A stretch of 32,796 bases of DNA from Oscillospiraceae bacterium (GTDB lineage Bacteria > Bacillota > Clostridia > Oscillospirales > Oscillospiraceae). Every line of letters begins with the position of its first letter. Position 1 is the stretch's first letter. Location of the stretch: the NCBI GenBank assembly GCA_902767915.1, contig CACXJE010000034.1:1-32796 (forward strand), written 5' to 3'. This document shows, piece after piece, positions 23,132 to 30,728 of this stretch. The notes beneath the pieces were generated by a model. It saw nothing but the letters and a program-made list of their open reading frames with translations, had not been told where the DNA came from and did no database searches. The translations under genes and the position numbers were made by a program.

Positions 23132-23281
23132 TGTCCCACAGAATCATGTCTTCAAACACGCTGAAATAGACGGTGGCGCCGGTGCCCTCCAGTCCTCTCA
23201 GGGATTCCAGGGAGATTTCCTCCGCCACAAGGGGCAGCAAGCTCCGCCGCGTCTCGGAAACCGCAGAAAAGCGTTCCGGAT
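23121..23281 (-). pseudogene. cas1: cas1, internal fragment (type I-C)
   Basis: About 50 codons with SLESLRGLEGTGATVYFSVF and EDMILW, the conserved central segment of Cas1 integrase (LRGxEG...YFxxF). The N-terminal domain and all C-terminal catalytic residues are missing. At its 3' end the codons for DRVD and the stop are part of a CRISPR half-repeat (GGGTGGATTGA). The left boundary of the fragment, where it joins cas4 in frame, is approximate. Confidence 0.7.
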
Positions 23282-23561
23282 CGATGCGGTCCGGATGATC
23301 CCGGCGAAATTCCACCACGTCGCAGGCGCCGGTGATCCCCAGCTGCGGGGAGAAGACCCGCATATCCCGGGTAATCAACAGATCGCCCCTCCGCCCCCGA
23401 GCGGAGGCGTCATGGGCCTTCCGGTGGAGGGCCTCCCCCTCCACCGTCCGGACGTTCTCGGCCCACTGATTCTCAATAGGGATCAGCGCCCACTGCCGCC
23501 GACAAAATCGAAAATGCTGAATCCCGGAAATCAGGAGGTAGTCATCCTCGGCAAACGCAAT
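23282..23561 (-). pseudogene. cas4: cas4, N-terminal fragment fused in frame to cas1
   Basis: The first ~90 residues of Cas4: EDDYLLISGIQHFRFCRRQW (first iron-sulfur Cys), AENVRTVEGEALHRKAHD and GDLLITRDMRVFSPQLGITG followed by ACDVVEF. The conserved Lys motif and the three C-terminal cysteines are absent; after FRRDHPD the sequence continues into cas1. The start is unclear: no ATG or GTG is in frame, and it overlaps the end of cas7c as intact cas4 often does. Nuclease function is lost. Confidence 0.75.
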
Positions 23562-24423
23562 GCACGCCCTCAGGAATCTCTCCAAGCTCGATCTTGTAAT
23601 CCGCAAAGCTTCTGGCAAGGTCCACGCCGTCCATACGGGACACCTTCACAGCGTCAAACAGCTTGTATGCTGGCGCATTGCCAAGCTCCGAATCGTGTTT
23701 AAAGATAATCAGCTTCCGGACAGCCATTTTCCCTCTTGCCGCCGAGTGGTCATGCTCAAACATGTTCAGGATCGCTTCCCAGAGCAGCTCCAGGTCGGTC
23801 TCGGAAAAACCGGTTGTCTTTCTTGCGAGGTTGGCGGAGATATAGCCCTCAGCACGATAGAGGCCATAAGGGACCACATACTTCCGGCCCATCTCCGTTC
23901 CCTTGTTCTCAGCGTCCGCTTCGGTTGTGATGGCAACGCGGGTGATTGTGATCTCTTGGGGCATAACCGGGTCAATGCTGCGGGCGAAGCCGAGCTGGAC
24001 CGGACCGCGAACCTGGCCGCAGTTCAGCGCTCCCTTGACAAAGGTCGTCATAACCGCGCCGAAGCTGCGGATATCGTAGAAATTCTGACACATGAAGTCC
24101 CGGAGCTTCCGATCCAGGTCCGGGTCCTTTTTCTTCTCTTCTTTGAGCTTTTCGGGCTTGACGCCGACGTACTCGCAGGCTTCGTTATCGGAGCGGTTCA
24201 GGGGAACGCCGTCCTTGATATAAATGCGATAGCCGGGTTCGTCCTCTCTTGCCAGCTCCACATAGTTGCGAATCTTACGCTTCAGGCAGACGTCGGTCAC
24301 GATGCCGTATCCGGTCTCCGGGTCCACACGGGGCATATTGCCGGCGTCGGGGTCTCCGTTGGGGTTTCCGTTCTCCACGTCAAACAGGATCACAAATTCA
24401 TAACGGTTTTTAATGGCTTCCAT
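23542..24423 (-). CDS. cas7c: Cas7c (Csd2), type I-C Cascade backbone
   Basis: The 293-residue RAMP-fold protein that polymerises along the crRNA guide. It has the usual opening NRYEFVILFDVENGNPNGDP (glycine-rich start of Csd2), IVTDVCLKRKIRNYV, FYDIRSFGAVM, RGPVQLGFARSIDPV and KYVVPYGLYRAEG. Length is normal. The ATG at 24423 follows GGGAG and lies two bases after the cas8c stop. Intact, so interference, unlike adaptation, should be possible. Confidence 0.96.
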   Translation of the reverse strand: MEAIKNRYEFVILFDVENGNPNGDPDAGNMPRVDPETGYGIVTDVCLKRKIRNYVELAREDEPGYRIYIKDGVPLNRSDNEACEYVGVKPEKLKEEKKKDPDLDRKLRDFMCQNFYDIRSFGAVMTTFVKGALNCGQVRGPVQLGFARSIDPVMPQEITITRVAITTEADAENKGTEMGRKYVVPYGLYRAEGYISANLARKTTGFSETDLELLWEAILNMFEHDHSAARGKMAVRKLIIFKHDSELGNAPAYKLFDAVKVSRMDGVDLARSFADYKIELGEIPEGVHCVCRG

Positions 24424-24425
24424 GA

Positions 24426-24782
24426 TTATTCTCCCTTCTTTTCATAGCGCTTTTGTGTTTGATGATAATAGCCGAGCTGGAACGCGCCTTGCTCCGGAAG
24501 TCCCATCCGGTCAGGGAACTGTTCGGATAACTTTTCCGTAATCTGCGAACGGAGTTTCTCAAGATAGATGCGCTTACCCGACTCCAGCTTCCGAAGATGC
24601 TTTTCCGACAGATTAATCAGTACCGGGAAAACCCGGGAAGGCGTCGCTGCTGCGGAATTAAAATACTTATCTCGAATCGTTGTGTTAATCGACGGATTTG
24701 CGGCCTCCTGAATCTGTTCCAGAACAGAAAACAGTCTGCCAAGAGTATAGGGAATATTACTGGATGTTTCATTTAATGCCAC
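24426..24782 (-). CDS. cas11c: Cas11c small subunit, internal translation start within cas8c
   Basis: Type I-C systems make the small Cascade subunit from an internal start in cas8c. Here GGAGGAGG (24798-24791) is followed after 8 nt by GTG (24782), in frame with cas8c. The product has 118 residues: ALNETSSNIPYTLGRLFSVL, then EQIQEAANPSIN and a helical C-terminus, the expected position and size for Cas11c. It shares its stop with cas8c. Such a strong ribosome binding site inside a coding sequence argues for real initiation. Confidence 0.8.
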   Translation of the reverse strand: MALNETSSNIPYTLGRLFSVLEQIQEAANPSINTTIRDKYFNSAAATPSRVFPVLINLSEKHLRKLESGKRIYLEKLRSQITEKLSEQFPDRMGLPEQGAFQLGYYHQTQKRYEKKGE

Positions 24783-26156
24783 TTGTAATACCTCCTCCGG
24801 ACATTTGTCCGTTCTATTTCTGCTATAATACGCTTTGATAATCGCCGCCTTGCGATAGCCAATCTCTTTCTCCGCCCGGATGCGCAGCTCCACCGCGTTC
24901 AGCAGCGTCGCCGGATAGGGCGCACCCGTCAGGATCGCGCGAAGAAGATCACCCGCAAGCTGCGGAGAAGCCGCCTTGTTTCTGGAATATGGATTCACAG
25001 TTTCTTCCAACAGCCATTTGACCGGAATCGTCTCATACTTTTCATAAGAAGGTTTCACGATCCGCAGCCGTTCATAATGCGCCTCGATGTTTCGCATAAA
25101 CGCGCCGAAGCTGTTTTGCAGAAAAAACCGCACGGACAGTCTGGCCGCATTTGGGGCAAGGCCCAGAACGTAAAACCGCATATCCGGGTCCAGGCTCGTC
25201 TCATCCCATTCAATTTTCCTGCCTTTGGAAAGCTGTGACACCGCGGAGCGAACGTCGTTTTCCACAGAATCCGGCCCTCCGCCCATCATCGCCGCAAAAG
25301 ACAGCGCTTGGTAAGCCGTTTCTCCACTCTCCGCCCAGCAGAGGACTCTGGTATCTCCGATGGTGGCCCGATTATTCCAGTCCGCGATCAGGTAATTCAA
25401 CGCCGTCGTATAGGCAAAGGCGGCATACTCCCCCACAGGGGCGTTGTAGTTTTGTTCCCGATCGTAAGATTCAAACGCCGGAGCGTTGAAGGAAACCAGG
25501 GCCGCACCGCTGGATTGCGCGCCTTGAATTCCTTTGATGGCAGAGTGGATCGGCGGGATTACCGCTTCTTCCCCTGTAACGAGACAGCGCATTACGGTTC
25601 CCTCCTCCAAGTTATCGTAGTGCCGCTGCCAGGCTTTCCGAACCTCCGGGTCTTCTGAGGCGGGCGCCCCGTCATAATAGAACAACAGGCTGCATCCGCT
25701 GGTCAGTTCCTGCCAGAAGGGTGCCGTTTCCGGGTTTGTCGGCCCCTGGTCGGGTGTCCAACGGTCAAAAAAGCGACAAATCGCCCGAGCGGCTTCTGAT
25801 TCAGCGTCTACGAGAAGCGCTTGATGCAGCGCTTTGCTCGCTGCAAAGCATTCCGCTGTACGGCTCGCTTTCCCCTTCTGGTCCGCTCCCAGAATATATC
25901 CGGAAGTATCGCACAAAAAGTTCGCTTTGACACCGGAGGACCGTTTCACCGGCAGCGGTACGCTGATGATTTTAGGAATCATTTTGCCGCTTTTTCCGTT
26001 TTCCGGTTCCCGCAGGAGAGAATACACCTGGAAAACAGTCCCATCCGCATTCAGGTCGATGGCATAACTAACCTTCGCGGGACCCCAGCCGGGGCGGGCC
26101 GCAAGCCCCTGCTCCGCAAGTCTTTCATAATAGGAGGTCAACGCTTGCAGGATCAT
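24426..26156 (-). CDS. cas8c: Cas8c (Csd1), type I-C large subunit
   Basis: The 576-residue subtype-defining large subunit, which reads the PAM and helps recruit Cas3. Family features are the N-terminal ALTSYYERLAEQGLAARPGW, VPLPVKRSSGVKANFLCDTS, SFNAPAFESYDREQNYNAPV and LRAILTGAPYPATLLNAVEL. The ATG at 26156 overlaps the cas5c stop (ATGA) and has GGAGG 7 nt upstream. It contains the internal cas11c start. The gene looks complete. Confidence 0.95.
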   Translation of the reverse strand: MILQALTSYYERLAEQGLAARPGWGPAKVSYAIDLNADGTVFQVYSLLREPENGKSGKMIPKIISVPLPVKRSSGVKANFLCDTSGYILGADQKGKASRTAECFAASKALHQALLVDAESEAARAICRFFDRWTPDQGPTNPETAPFWQELTSGCSLLFYYDGAPASEDPEVRKAWQRHYDNLEEGTVMRCLVTGEEAVIPPIHSAIKGIQGAQSSGAALVSFNAPAFESYDREQNYNAPVGEYAAFAYTTALNYLIADWNNRATIGDTRVLCWAESGETAYQALSFAAMMGGGPDSVENDVRSAVSQLSKGRKIEWDETSLDPDMRFYVLGLAPNAARLSVRFFLQNSFGAFMRNIEAHYERLRIVKPSYEKYETIPVKWLLEETVNPYSRNKAASPQLAGDLLRAILTGAPYPATLLNAVELRIRAEKEIGYRKAAIIKAYYSRNRTDKCPEEVLQVALNETSSNIPYTLGRLFSVLEQIQEAANPSINTTIRDKYFNSAAATPSRVFPVLINLSEKHLRKLESGKRIYLEKLRSQITEKLSEQFPDRMGLPEQGAFQLGYYHQTQKRYEKKGE

Positions 26157-26818
26157 TGAAGCACCTCCCCGCTTGCGAGATCGGGAACTTCCAGAACGCC
26201 GTCCTTCAATTTCGCACGGAAGAACATGGGGCGGATATCTGAGCGGTCTGAATAGTCCATATCATACAGCATCAAACCAAGGTCCCGATCTTCGCGGATC
26301 GTTGGAACAGTTTTCCCGGGCCAACTCCGAAACCTTGCCGGAAACTCTCTTGTTCCAAAACAGGGCTGGTGGAAACATTGCCCTTTTTCCAGTCGCCTTT
26401 TCATCATCTCCTGAAACTTGCCGGGGTTGTCCGAAGGAGCCGCTTGTGCGGTCATCTCAAAATGAGCTTCGATCACATAGTGAACATCTTGCAGAACCAT
26501 TGCGGCCCGCTGCTGGATGTCCTCCGAAGTATACACGCACAAGTCTCCCTTGCCGCCGTTCATCGCCGTTCGTACCTTTGCGCCGGAAATCTTGCTTTTG
26601 CACTCGTTTCTACGGATATTTGTGAACTGAATCGGCGAGAGCACGTAAATCCTGTCTACGATCCATCTCATGCCCGGATGCCAGAACACCGCATCCAGAA
26701 TTCCCCGGGCCGCAGAAGGCGTTATGACGTCATAGCTGACTCGCTCGACCTTCAATTCGGGGCGGGAAAAGCATCCGTAATCTCCCCAAACTTCCACAAG
26801 TACAGACACAGGCTTCAC
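26153..26818 (-). CDS. cas5c: Cas5c (Cas5d), crRNA-processing subunit
   Basis: The 221-residue Cas5 of type I-C, which in this subtype also cuts pre-crRNA, since no cas6 exists. Conserved pieces are VEVWGDYGCFSRPELKVERV, SYDVITPSAARGILDAVFW, FTNIRRNECKSKI and CFHQPCFGTREFPARF. The listed GTG at 26818 lies very close to AAGGAAGG; a second in-frame GTG at 26809 has 8-nt spacing and may be the true start. It sits between cas3 (8 nt upstream) and cas8c (overlap). Confidence 0.95.
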   Translation of the reverse strand: MKPVSVLVEVWGDYGCFSRPELKVERVSYDVITPSAARGILDAVFWHPGMRWIVDRIYVLSPIQFTNIRRNECKSKISGAKVRTAMNGGKGDLCVYTSEDIQQRAAMVLQDVHYVIEAHFEMTAQAAPSDNPGKFQEMMKRRLEKGQCFHQPCFGTREFPARFRSWPGKTVPTIREDRDLGLMLYDMDYSDRSDIRPMFFRAKLKDGVLEVPDLASGEVLQ

Positions 26819-26826
26819 CTTCCTTT

Positions 26827-28971
26827 CTATTGTGTATAACGGTCTATATCTGGTTCCGCGTTCGGCTGCAGTCCAAACGTTGGATCATACAATGTACTGT
26901 CTTCCAGAATTCCATCCCCCGATGGGAGTAATGAAATTGCTCCGGCATCCCGCAAAGCTTGAAAATGATCTGGATACACATTTACTCCATATTGACCAAG
27001 CTGTCGGAACAATTTTCTGGACAATTGCCGACTCCGAAGCTGCGAGATCAATTCTTCGCTTTCCGCTCTCAGGATATAAACCGTCCTGGTCGGACTGTCA
27101 ATCAACTGAAATCTGCCTGCGACCTGGGCAAACGGGAACGCGCATCCATTGATCCCGCGTTCAAACGCCTCCAGAATGTGCCGCTGATCCATTTCTTCCG
27201 AGCCTTTCAAAGAACGCAGGAATTGAAAGTATGCGGCAACAGCTTCGGGCTGATTCAAATCCGAATACTTCTTTAGGATGCGGTTCGTTGCGTCGATGTT
27301 CTGACGGATCATCTTTGGAACACTTTTCTGCAGCGAGAACACCGCCACCACGCTGTCTTCCGCCGCTCTCCTGCCCTCCCGGTTGCAGCGTCCGGCCGTT
27401 TGCAGAATGGAATCCAGTCCGGCAAGCTCCCGGAATGCATTCGGGAAATCCACATCCACACCCGCTTCGATCAAGCTCGTAGATATGACCCGACAGGGCA
27501 AGCCGTCTTTGAGGCGCTGGCGGATTTCGTGCAGAAGCCGTTTTCGGTCTGCGGGGCAAAGCAGAGTCGTAAGGCAAAACCTTCCCTCTTCCGGAAGAAT
27601 CCGCGCAAGATCAGCGGCTGTTTTCCTCAGATTGACGACGCACAACACCTGGGCGTGCTTTTGGAGCCGCGCGCCGAGTTCCTCCACGGACAGCGCGCCA
27701 ATTCGTTTTATGGTCGTGCGCTGAAACGCGGAGAACATACGTTCCCGCTCCGGACAAATCTCCGTCGTTTGTAAGCCGTAGTCCAGAAAGAACGCTTCCA
27801 GGGCGGGCTGCGTCGCCGTACACAGAAGCGCCGTCGAGCCATAATGCCGAACCAGTTCCGCGATTGCAAATACGCAAGGCTTTAGGTATGGAAGCGGGAG
27901 CATCTGCGCTTCGTCGAACACGATGACGGAGTTTGCCAGATTATGCAGCTTCCGACATTTAGAGCTCCGGTTTGCATAGAGGGATTCAAAAAACTGGACC
28001 GCAGTGGTTACAATCACCGGCATGTCCCAGTTTTCCGTTGCAAGCGCAAGCTTTTGATCTGCCTCCGTATCGTCAAACAAAACACCGCTGTGATGCTCCA
28101 AAACGCAGCTATCGCCAAGCACCCTGCGGAACGTATCGGCCGTCTGATCAATAATGGAGGTATAGGGGATCACATAAATCACACGATCCATTCCGTGATA
28201 AACTGCGTGGCGGAGGGCAAAGGTTAATGAAGCCAGCGTTTTTCCGCCGCCCGTCGGAACTGTCAGCGTATAGAGCCCTTTGGGACCTTTGCCGACACTC
28301 CGGCAAGCATCCAACACCCTGCATCGCATTTCGTTCAGCGCGCCTTGCGGCGGATAAATACGATTCGTATAGGCATTCAGGCTGGTTTCCAATTCCCGGA
28401 GATCCCATTCAGTGCCGCGATCAGTCTGAGGGTTCATGAACCGTTCCGTATCCAAAAAATCCGCATCCACCAAGCAAGAATACAGCATTCTTGTATAGAA
28501 CTGCCAAACCAGCCGATCCGGAGCTTTGCAAAAGTCCGGCGCTCCTCCTGTCGGAAGCGTCAGGAACTGTTTCCACGCAGAGCAGTCCGGCAGGCCTTTC
28601 CGTTTCAGCCGTCCGGCGAAGGTGCTGTCGTCTCCGGTTGCAGTTCTCATATTGCCCCCGTCCGGCAGACCGCCATGGTGTCCCGCGACTGCGAAGGCGG
28701 CGGGAAGGTTGTCGCGTATCGCCTGGGCTCCGGCTGTAGAATGATCTACGTGCATGTTTCGTTCAGGATGCAATATATGTGTTTTAAAATCTGCCGAAAA
28801 CTTGCCGATATCGTGCGCGCGCGCAGCCAGCGAAGCGTCTTTTTCCGCGTGAAAAGGTTTTGCAAAGGAAACCGCCAGCGCTTCTGTTCCGCGCAGATGC
28901 TCCAACACTGTTTGAACAACCGTCTGATCTCCGTCAATCCGGATGTGCGCGGGAAACCACAATTCATTCAT
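26827..28971 (-). CDS. cas3: Cas3 nuclease-helicase (HD plus DExD/H helicase)
   Basis: The 714-residue effector nuclease that unwinds and degrades target DNA. The HD nuclease domain has His41, RAHDIGKFSADF (His53-Asp54) and AGHHGGLPDGG (about 96-106). The helicase has Walker A VPTGGGKTLAS (238-248), DEAQ (353-356) as the DExH box, TATQPALEA, STSLIEAGVDVDFP and QTAGRCNREGR. All expected catalytic motifs are there, so it looks active. First gene of the cas operon; the ATG at 28971 is about 40 nt after the predicted start site and has AAGGGA roughly 12 nt upstream, a weak site. Confidence 0.96.
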   Translation of the reverse strand: MNELWFPAHIRIDGDQTVVQTVLEHLRGTEALAVSFAKPFHAEKDASLAARAHDIGKFSADFKTHILHPERNMHVDHSTAGAQAIRDNLPAAFAVAGHHGGLPDGGNMRTATGDDSTFAGRLKRKGLPDCSAWKQFLTLPTGGAPDFCKAPDRLVWQFYTRMLYSCLVDADFLDTERFMNPQTDRGTEWDLRELETSLNAYTNRIYPPQGALNEMRCRVLDACRSVGKGPKGLYTLTVPTGGGKTLASLTFALRHAVYHGMDRVIYVIPYTSIIDQTADTFRRVLGDSCVLEHHSGVLFDDTEADQKLALATENWDMPVIVTTAVQFFESLYANRSSKCRKLHNLANSVIVFDEAQMLPLPYLKPCVFAIAELVRHYGSTALLCTATQPALEAFFLDYGLQTTEICPERERMFSAFQRTTIKRIGALSVEELGARLQKHAQVLCVVNLRKTAADLARILPEEGRFCLTTLLCPADRKRLLHEIRQRLKDGLPCRVISTSLIEAGVDVDFPNAFRELAGLDSILQTAGRCNREGRRAAEDSVVAVFSLQKSVPKMIRQNIDATNRILKKYSDLNQPEAVAAYFQFLRSLKGSEEMDQRHILEAFERGINGCAFPFAQVAGRFQLIDSPTRTVYILRAESEELISQLRSRQLSRKLFRQLGQYGVNVYPDHFQALRDAGAISLLPSGDGILEDSTLYDPTFGLQPNAEPDIDRYTQ

Positions 28972-29015
28972 GTCGAAATCACATCCCTTGCAGTCGAAGT
29001 GTCTTTATTACAAAA

Positions 29016-29045
29016 ATAACATAGCATAAATCCTGCAATTGTCAA
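29016..29045 (-). promoter_or_regulatory. Promoter of the cas operon
   Basis: Minus strand TTGACA (29045-29040) with TATGTT at 16 nt (29023-29018) or TGTTAT at 18 nt (29021-29016). It lies directly upstream of cas3 and next to the guide-matching site of the crRNA-like RNA. Confidence 0.65.
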
Positions 29046-29053
29046 GTACTTCT

Positions 29054-29073
29054 TTCATAGATTTGAAAGTGTT
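29054..29073 (+). promoter_or_regulatory. PAM plus pseudo-protospacer matching the crRNA-like RNA
   Basis: TTC (29054-29056), the I-C PAM, is followed directly by ATAGATTTGAAAGTGTT (29057-29073). Compared with the guide at 29169-29185 (ATCGAATTGAACGTGTT), 14 of 17 bases are identical; mismatches are at guide positions 3, 6 and 12. The site begins 9 bp upstream of the cas -35 box, and a full Cascade footprint would also reach the -35 box of the RNA itself (29086-29091). Confidence 0.65.
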
Positions 29074-29085
29074 AAAATTTTATGC

Positions 29086-29114
29086 TTGCTTTTCAGTTTC
29101 ATGTATGTTACACT
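29086..29114 (+). promoter_or_regulatory. Promoter of the crRNA-like RNA
   Basis: TTGCTT (29086-29091), 17 nt, TACACT (29109-29114), placing the start near 29121, 20 nt ahead of the repeat-like sequence. Confidence 0.55.
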
Positions 29115-29120
29115 GAGCAT

Positions 29121-29224
29121 GTGTTGATTTCATCAACATTGTCGCTGAAGAACAGCGTGGATTGAAATATCGAATTGAACGTGTTTGGTAAGGGTGCGCA
29201 TCAGCGCACCCTTACCCATTTTTT
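29121..29224 (+). ncRNA. crRNA-like regulatory RNA (CreR/CreA-type) upstream of cas3
   Basis: A predicted RNA of about 104 nt, divergent from the cas operon. Parts in order: hairpin TGTTGAT-TTC-ATCAACA (29122-29138); a single diverged I-C repeat (29141-29168) starting GTCGCTG, with a 5-bp stem CGCTG/CAGCG and ending GTGGATTGAAAT, the same 3' end as the array repeats; an 18-nt guide (29169-29186); then a perfect 13-bp terminator stem GGTAAGGGTGCGC/GCGCACCCTTACC (29187-29216) with six T (29219-29224). The handle fits Cas5c processing and Cascade loading, and the guide matches the site at 29057-29073 beside a TTC PAM. Known crRNA-like RNAs repress cas genes (CreR) or a toxin gene (CreA). No clear toxin gene is visible here, so CreR-type autoregulation is preferred. 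Predicted from sequence only. Confidence 0.65.
29187..29224 (+). terminator. Terminator of the crRNA-like RNA
   Basis: A perfect 13-bp stem, ATCA loop and TTTTTT tract. The stem begins right where the guide ends. Confidence 0.9.
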
Positions 29225-29355
29225 GATTATCTATCCAGGGCACAGTTTTATTCTGACAATTAACTGACAATTAACTTCGTTTTCTGTCTTCCATTATAGC
29301 GGTTAATTATCCCATAAACGGGACAATAATATTTGTTTTTCTGCCTTCTCGCTGT

Positions 29356-29499
29356 TTAGGTGATCTCTTTGTCAATGCTCTGTGCGAGTTGGCCGGTCAG
29401 AATTCTATCCCTTTCATCCGGCATAAGCTTTTCCAGCAGCTCAATCTGCATGCCGTGCAAGCCCTGCTTCATTCCAGATGCTGTAAAATGTCCGCGCAT
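29356..29499 (-). CDS. Possible small ORF or gene remnant (47 aa)
   Basis: Within the A/T-rich gap 29225-29615 one short minus-strand frame has a protein-like composition: MKQGLHGMQIELLEKLMPDE followed by RDRILTGQLAQSIDKEIT. There is no ribosome binding site at the ATG (29499), and no family is recognised. It may be the 3' end of a lost gene. The rest of the gap shows only A/T-rich sequence and the WYL promoter. Confidence 0.25.
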   Translation of the reverse strand: MRGHFTASGMKQGLHGMQIELLEKLMPDERDRILTGQLAQSIDKEIT

Positions 29500-29615
29500 T
29501 ATATAATTAAATGGGCACAAAAAACTAATACTTTTTCATGTTTATTATACAATAAATCTCACATCATTCAACTGCTCTTATTCGCGACACCATAGACACA
29601 TCCTCAACTTTGGGC

Positions 29616-29654
29616 GATTGTGGTATGGACAGATGTGCCTGATTGTGGTATGAT
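29616..29654 (+). promoter_or_regulatory. WYL-gene promoter with 12-bp direct repeats
   Basis: TGGACA (29626-29631), 17 nt, TATGAT (29649-29654). The direct repeat GATTGTGGTATG occurs at 29616-29627 and 29641-29652, 25 bp apart, overlapping the -35 and -10 boxes. It is a likely operator, perhaps for the WYL protein itself. Confidence 0.6.
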
Positions 29655-29737
29655 AAAAAATACATAAGAAGCATGGTTGCAGCTGGCTTTTGGATTACAG
29701 AAACAGCCAACCGCGAGGCAGACAGGAGGCCGGGGGG

Positions 29738-30718
29738 ATGGCGAACAACAGTACTTTGAAGATGAAAATGCTGGTGCTGTGGCAGATTTTGCGGCAGGAG
29801 TCGGATGCGGAGCGGCCGTTGAGCACGGCGGAGATCTGCCGGAAGCTGGGGGAGCAGGGCATCCGCTGCGAGCGCAAGAGCGTGGCCACCGACGTGGCCC
29901 TGCTGAACCGGCAGGGCTTTGCCGTGGAGACCCGGAAGGTCGGGCGGGAGCGGGTGTATTACGTGGAGGACCGGCAGTTCAGCGTGCCGGAGCTGAAGAT
30001 CATGATCGACGCCCTGCAGGCGGCGACCTTCGTCACGGAGAAAAAGACCGCCGAGCTCGTGGAAAAGATCGCGGCCCTGGGCGGCAGCCGCCGCAGCGAG
30101 ATCCTCCGGAGCAGCATCGTCCACTTCAATACCCGCAAGCACACGAACGAGGCCATTTACTACAGCGTCAACGAGCTGGAGCAGGCGGTGCTGGCAAAGC
30201 GGCAGGCCTCCTTCCTCTACTTCGATTTGAACGAGAACCACGACCGCATCTACCGGAAGGACCGGCAGCGCTACGTGGTGGACCCGGCGGCACTGGTGTT
30301 TCTGAACGACAACTACTATCTCATGTGCTGGAGCAGGGAGCTGGGGAAGATCGTCAGCTACCGGGTGGACCGGATGGAGGGCGTCACGATGCTGAAAACG
30401 CCCGCCTGCCGCCAGGCGCGGCTGCCGGAGAAGCAGATCGCGGCCTTCACCAAACAGACCTTCTCCATGTTCGGCGGCGAGACCGAGACGGTGATCCTTC
30501 ATTTTGCCAACGAGCTGATGGGCACGGTCTACGACAAGTTCGGAGAGGATCTGCGGATCAAACGGGTGGACGAGGACAGCTGCTCGGCCCGGGTGACGGT
30601 CCAGGTCAGCCCCACCTTCTGGGGCTGGGTGTTCCAGTTCCAGGGAAAGCTCCGGGTCACCGAGCCCGCCGAACTGATCGAAAAATACAACGCCCTGCTG
30701 GCCGGGGCGTGCGAATGA
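29738..30718 (+). CDS. WYL-domain transcriptional regulator (HTH-WYL-WCX)
   Basis: A 326-residue regulator. The N-terminal winged HTH covers about residues 10-70 (MLVLWQILRQESDAERPLST then AEICRKLGE). The WYL domain includes RYVVDPAALVFLNDNYYLMC and YRVDRMEGV, and a C-terminal WCX-like extension ends RVTEPAELIEKYNALLAG. WYL domains bind nucleic acid or nucleotide ligands, and WYL regulators often control CRISPR and other defence loci. AGGAGG lies 8 nt ahead of the ATG. It is divergent from cas3, with the crRNA-like RNA between them, and overlaps the leader of the next gene. Confidence 0.92.
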   Translation: MANNSTLKMKMLVLWQILRQESDAERPLSTAEICRKLGEQGIRCERKSVATDVALLNRQGFAVETRKVGRERVYYVEDRQFSVPELKIMIDALQAATFVTEKKTAELVEKIAALGGSRRSEILRSSIVHFNTRKHTNEAIYYSVNELEQAVLAKRQASFLYFDLNENHDRIYRKDRQRYVVDPAALVFLNDNYYLMCWSRELGKIVSYRVDRMEGVTMLKTPACRQARLPEKQIAAFTKQTFSMFGGETETVILHFANELMGTVYDKFGEDLRIKRVDEDSCSARVTVQVSPTFWGWVFQFQGKLRVTEPAELIEKYNALLAGACE

Positions 30719-30728
30719 GGTGTTTCTG

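Noticed and set aside
22835-23164. A plus-strand frame with ISIHPPRGGRD repeats
   Set aside because: The same CRISPR repeats read on the other strand.
28968-29027. A 19-codon frame between the cas promoter and cas3
   Set aside because: Its ATG lies in or before the -10 box of the best cas promoter, so it would not be on that transcript; kept only as a remote toxin alternative.
29082-29165. A 27-codon plus-strand frame inside the crRNA-like RNA region, considered as a CreT-type toxin
   Set aside because: It starts upstream of the predicted transcription start, lacks a ribosome binding site and ends inside the repeat-like sequence.
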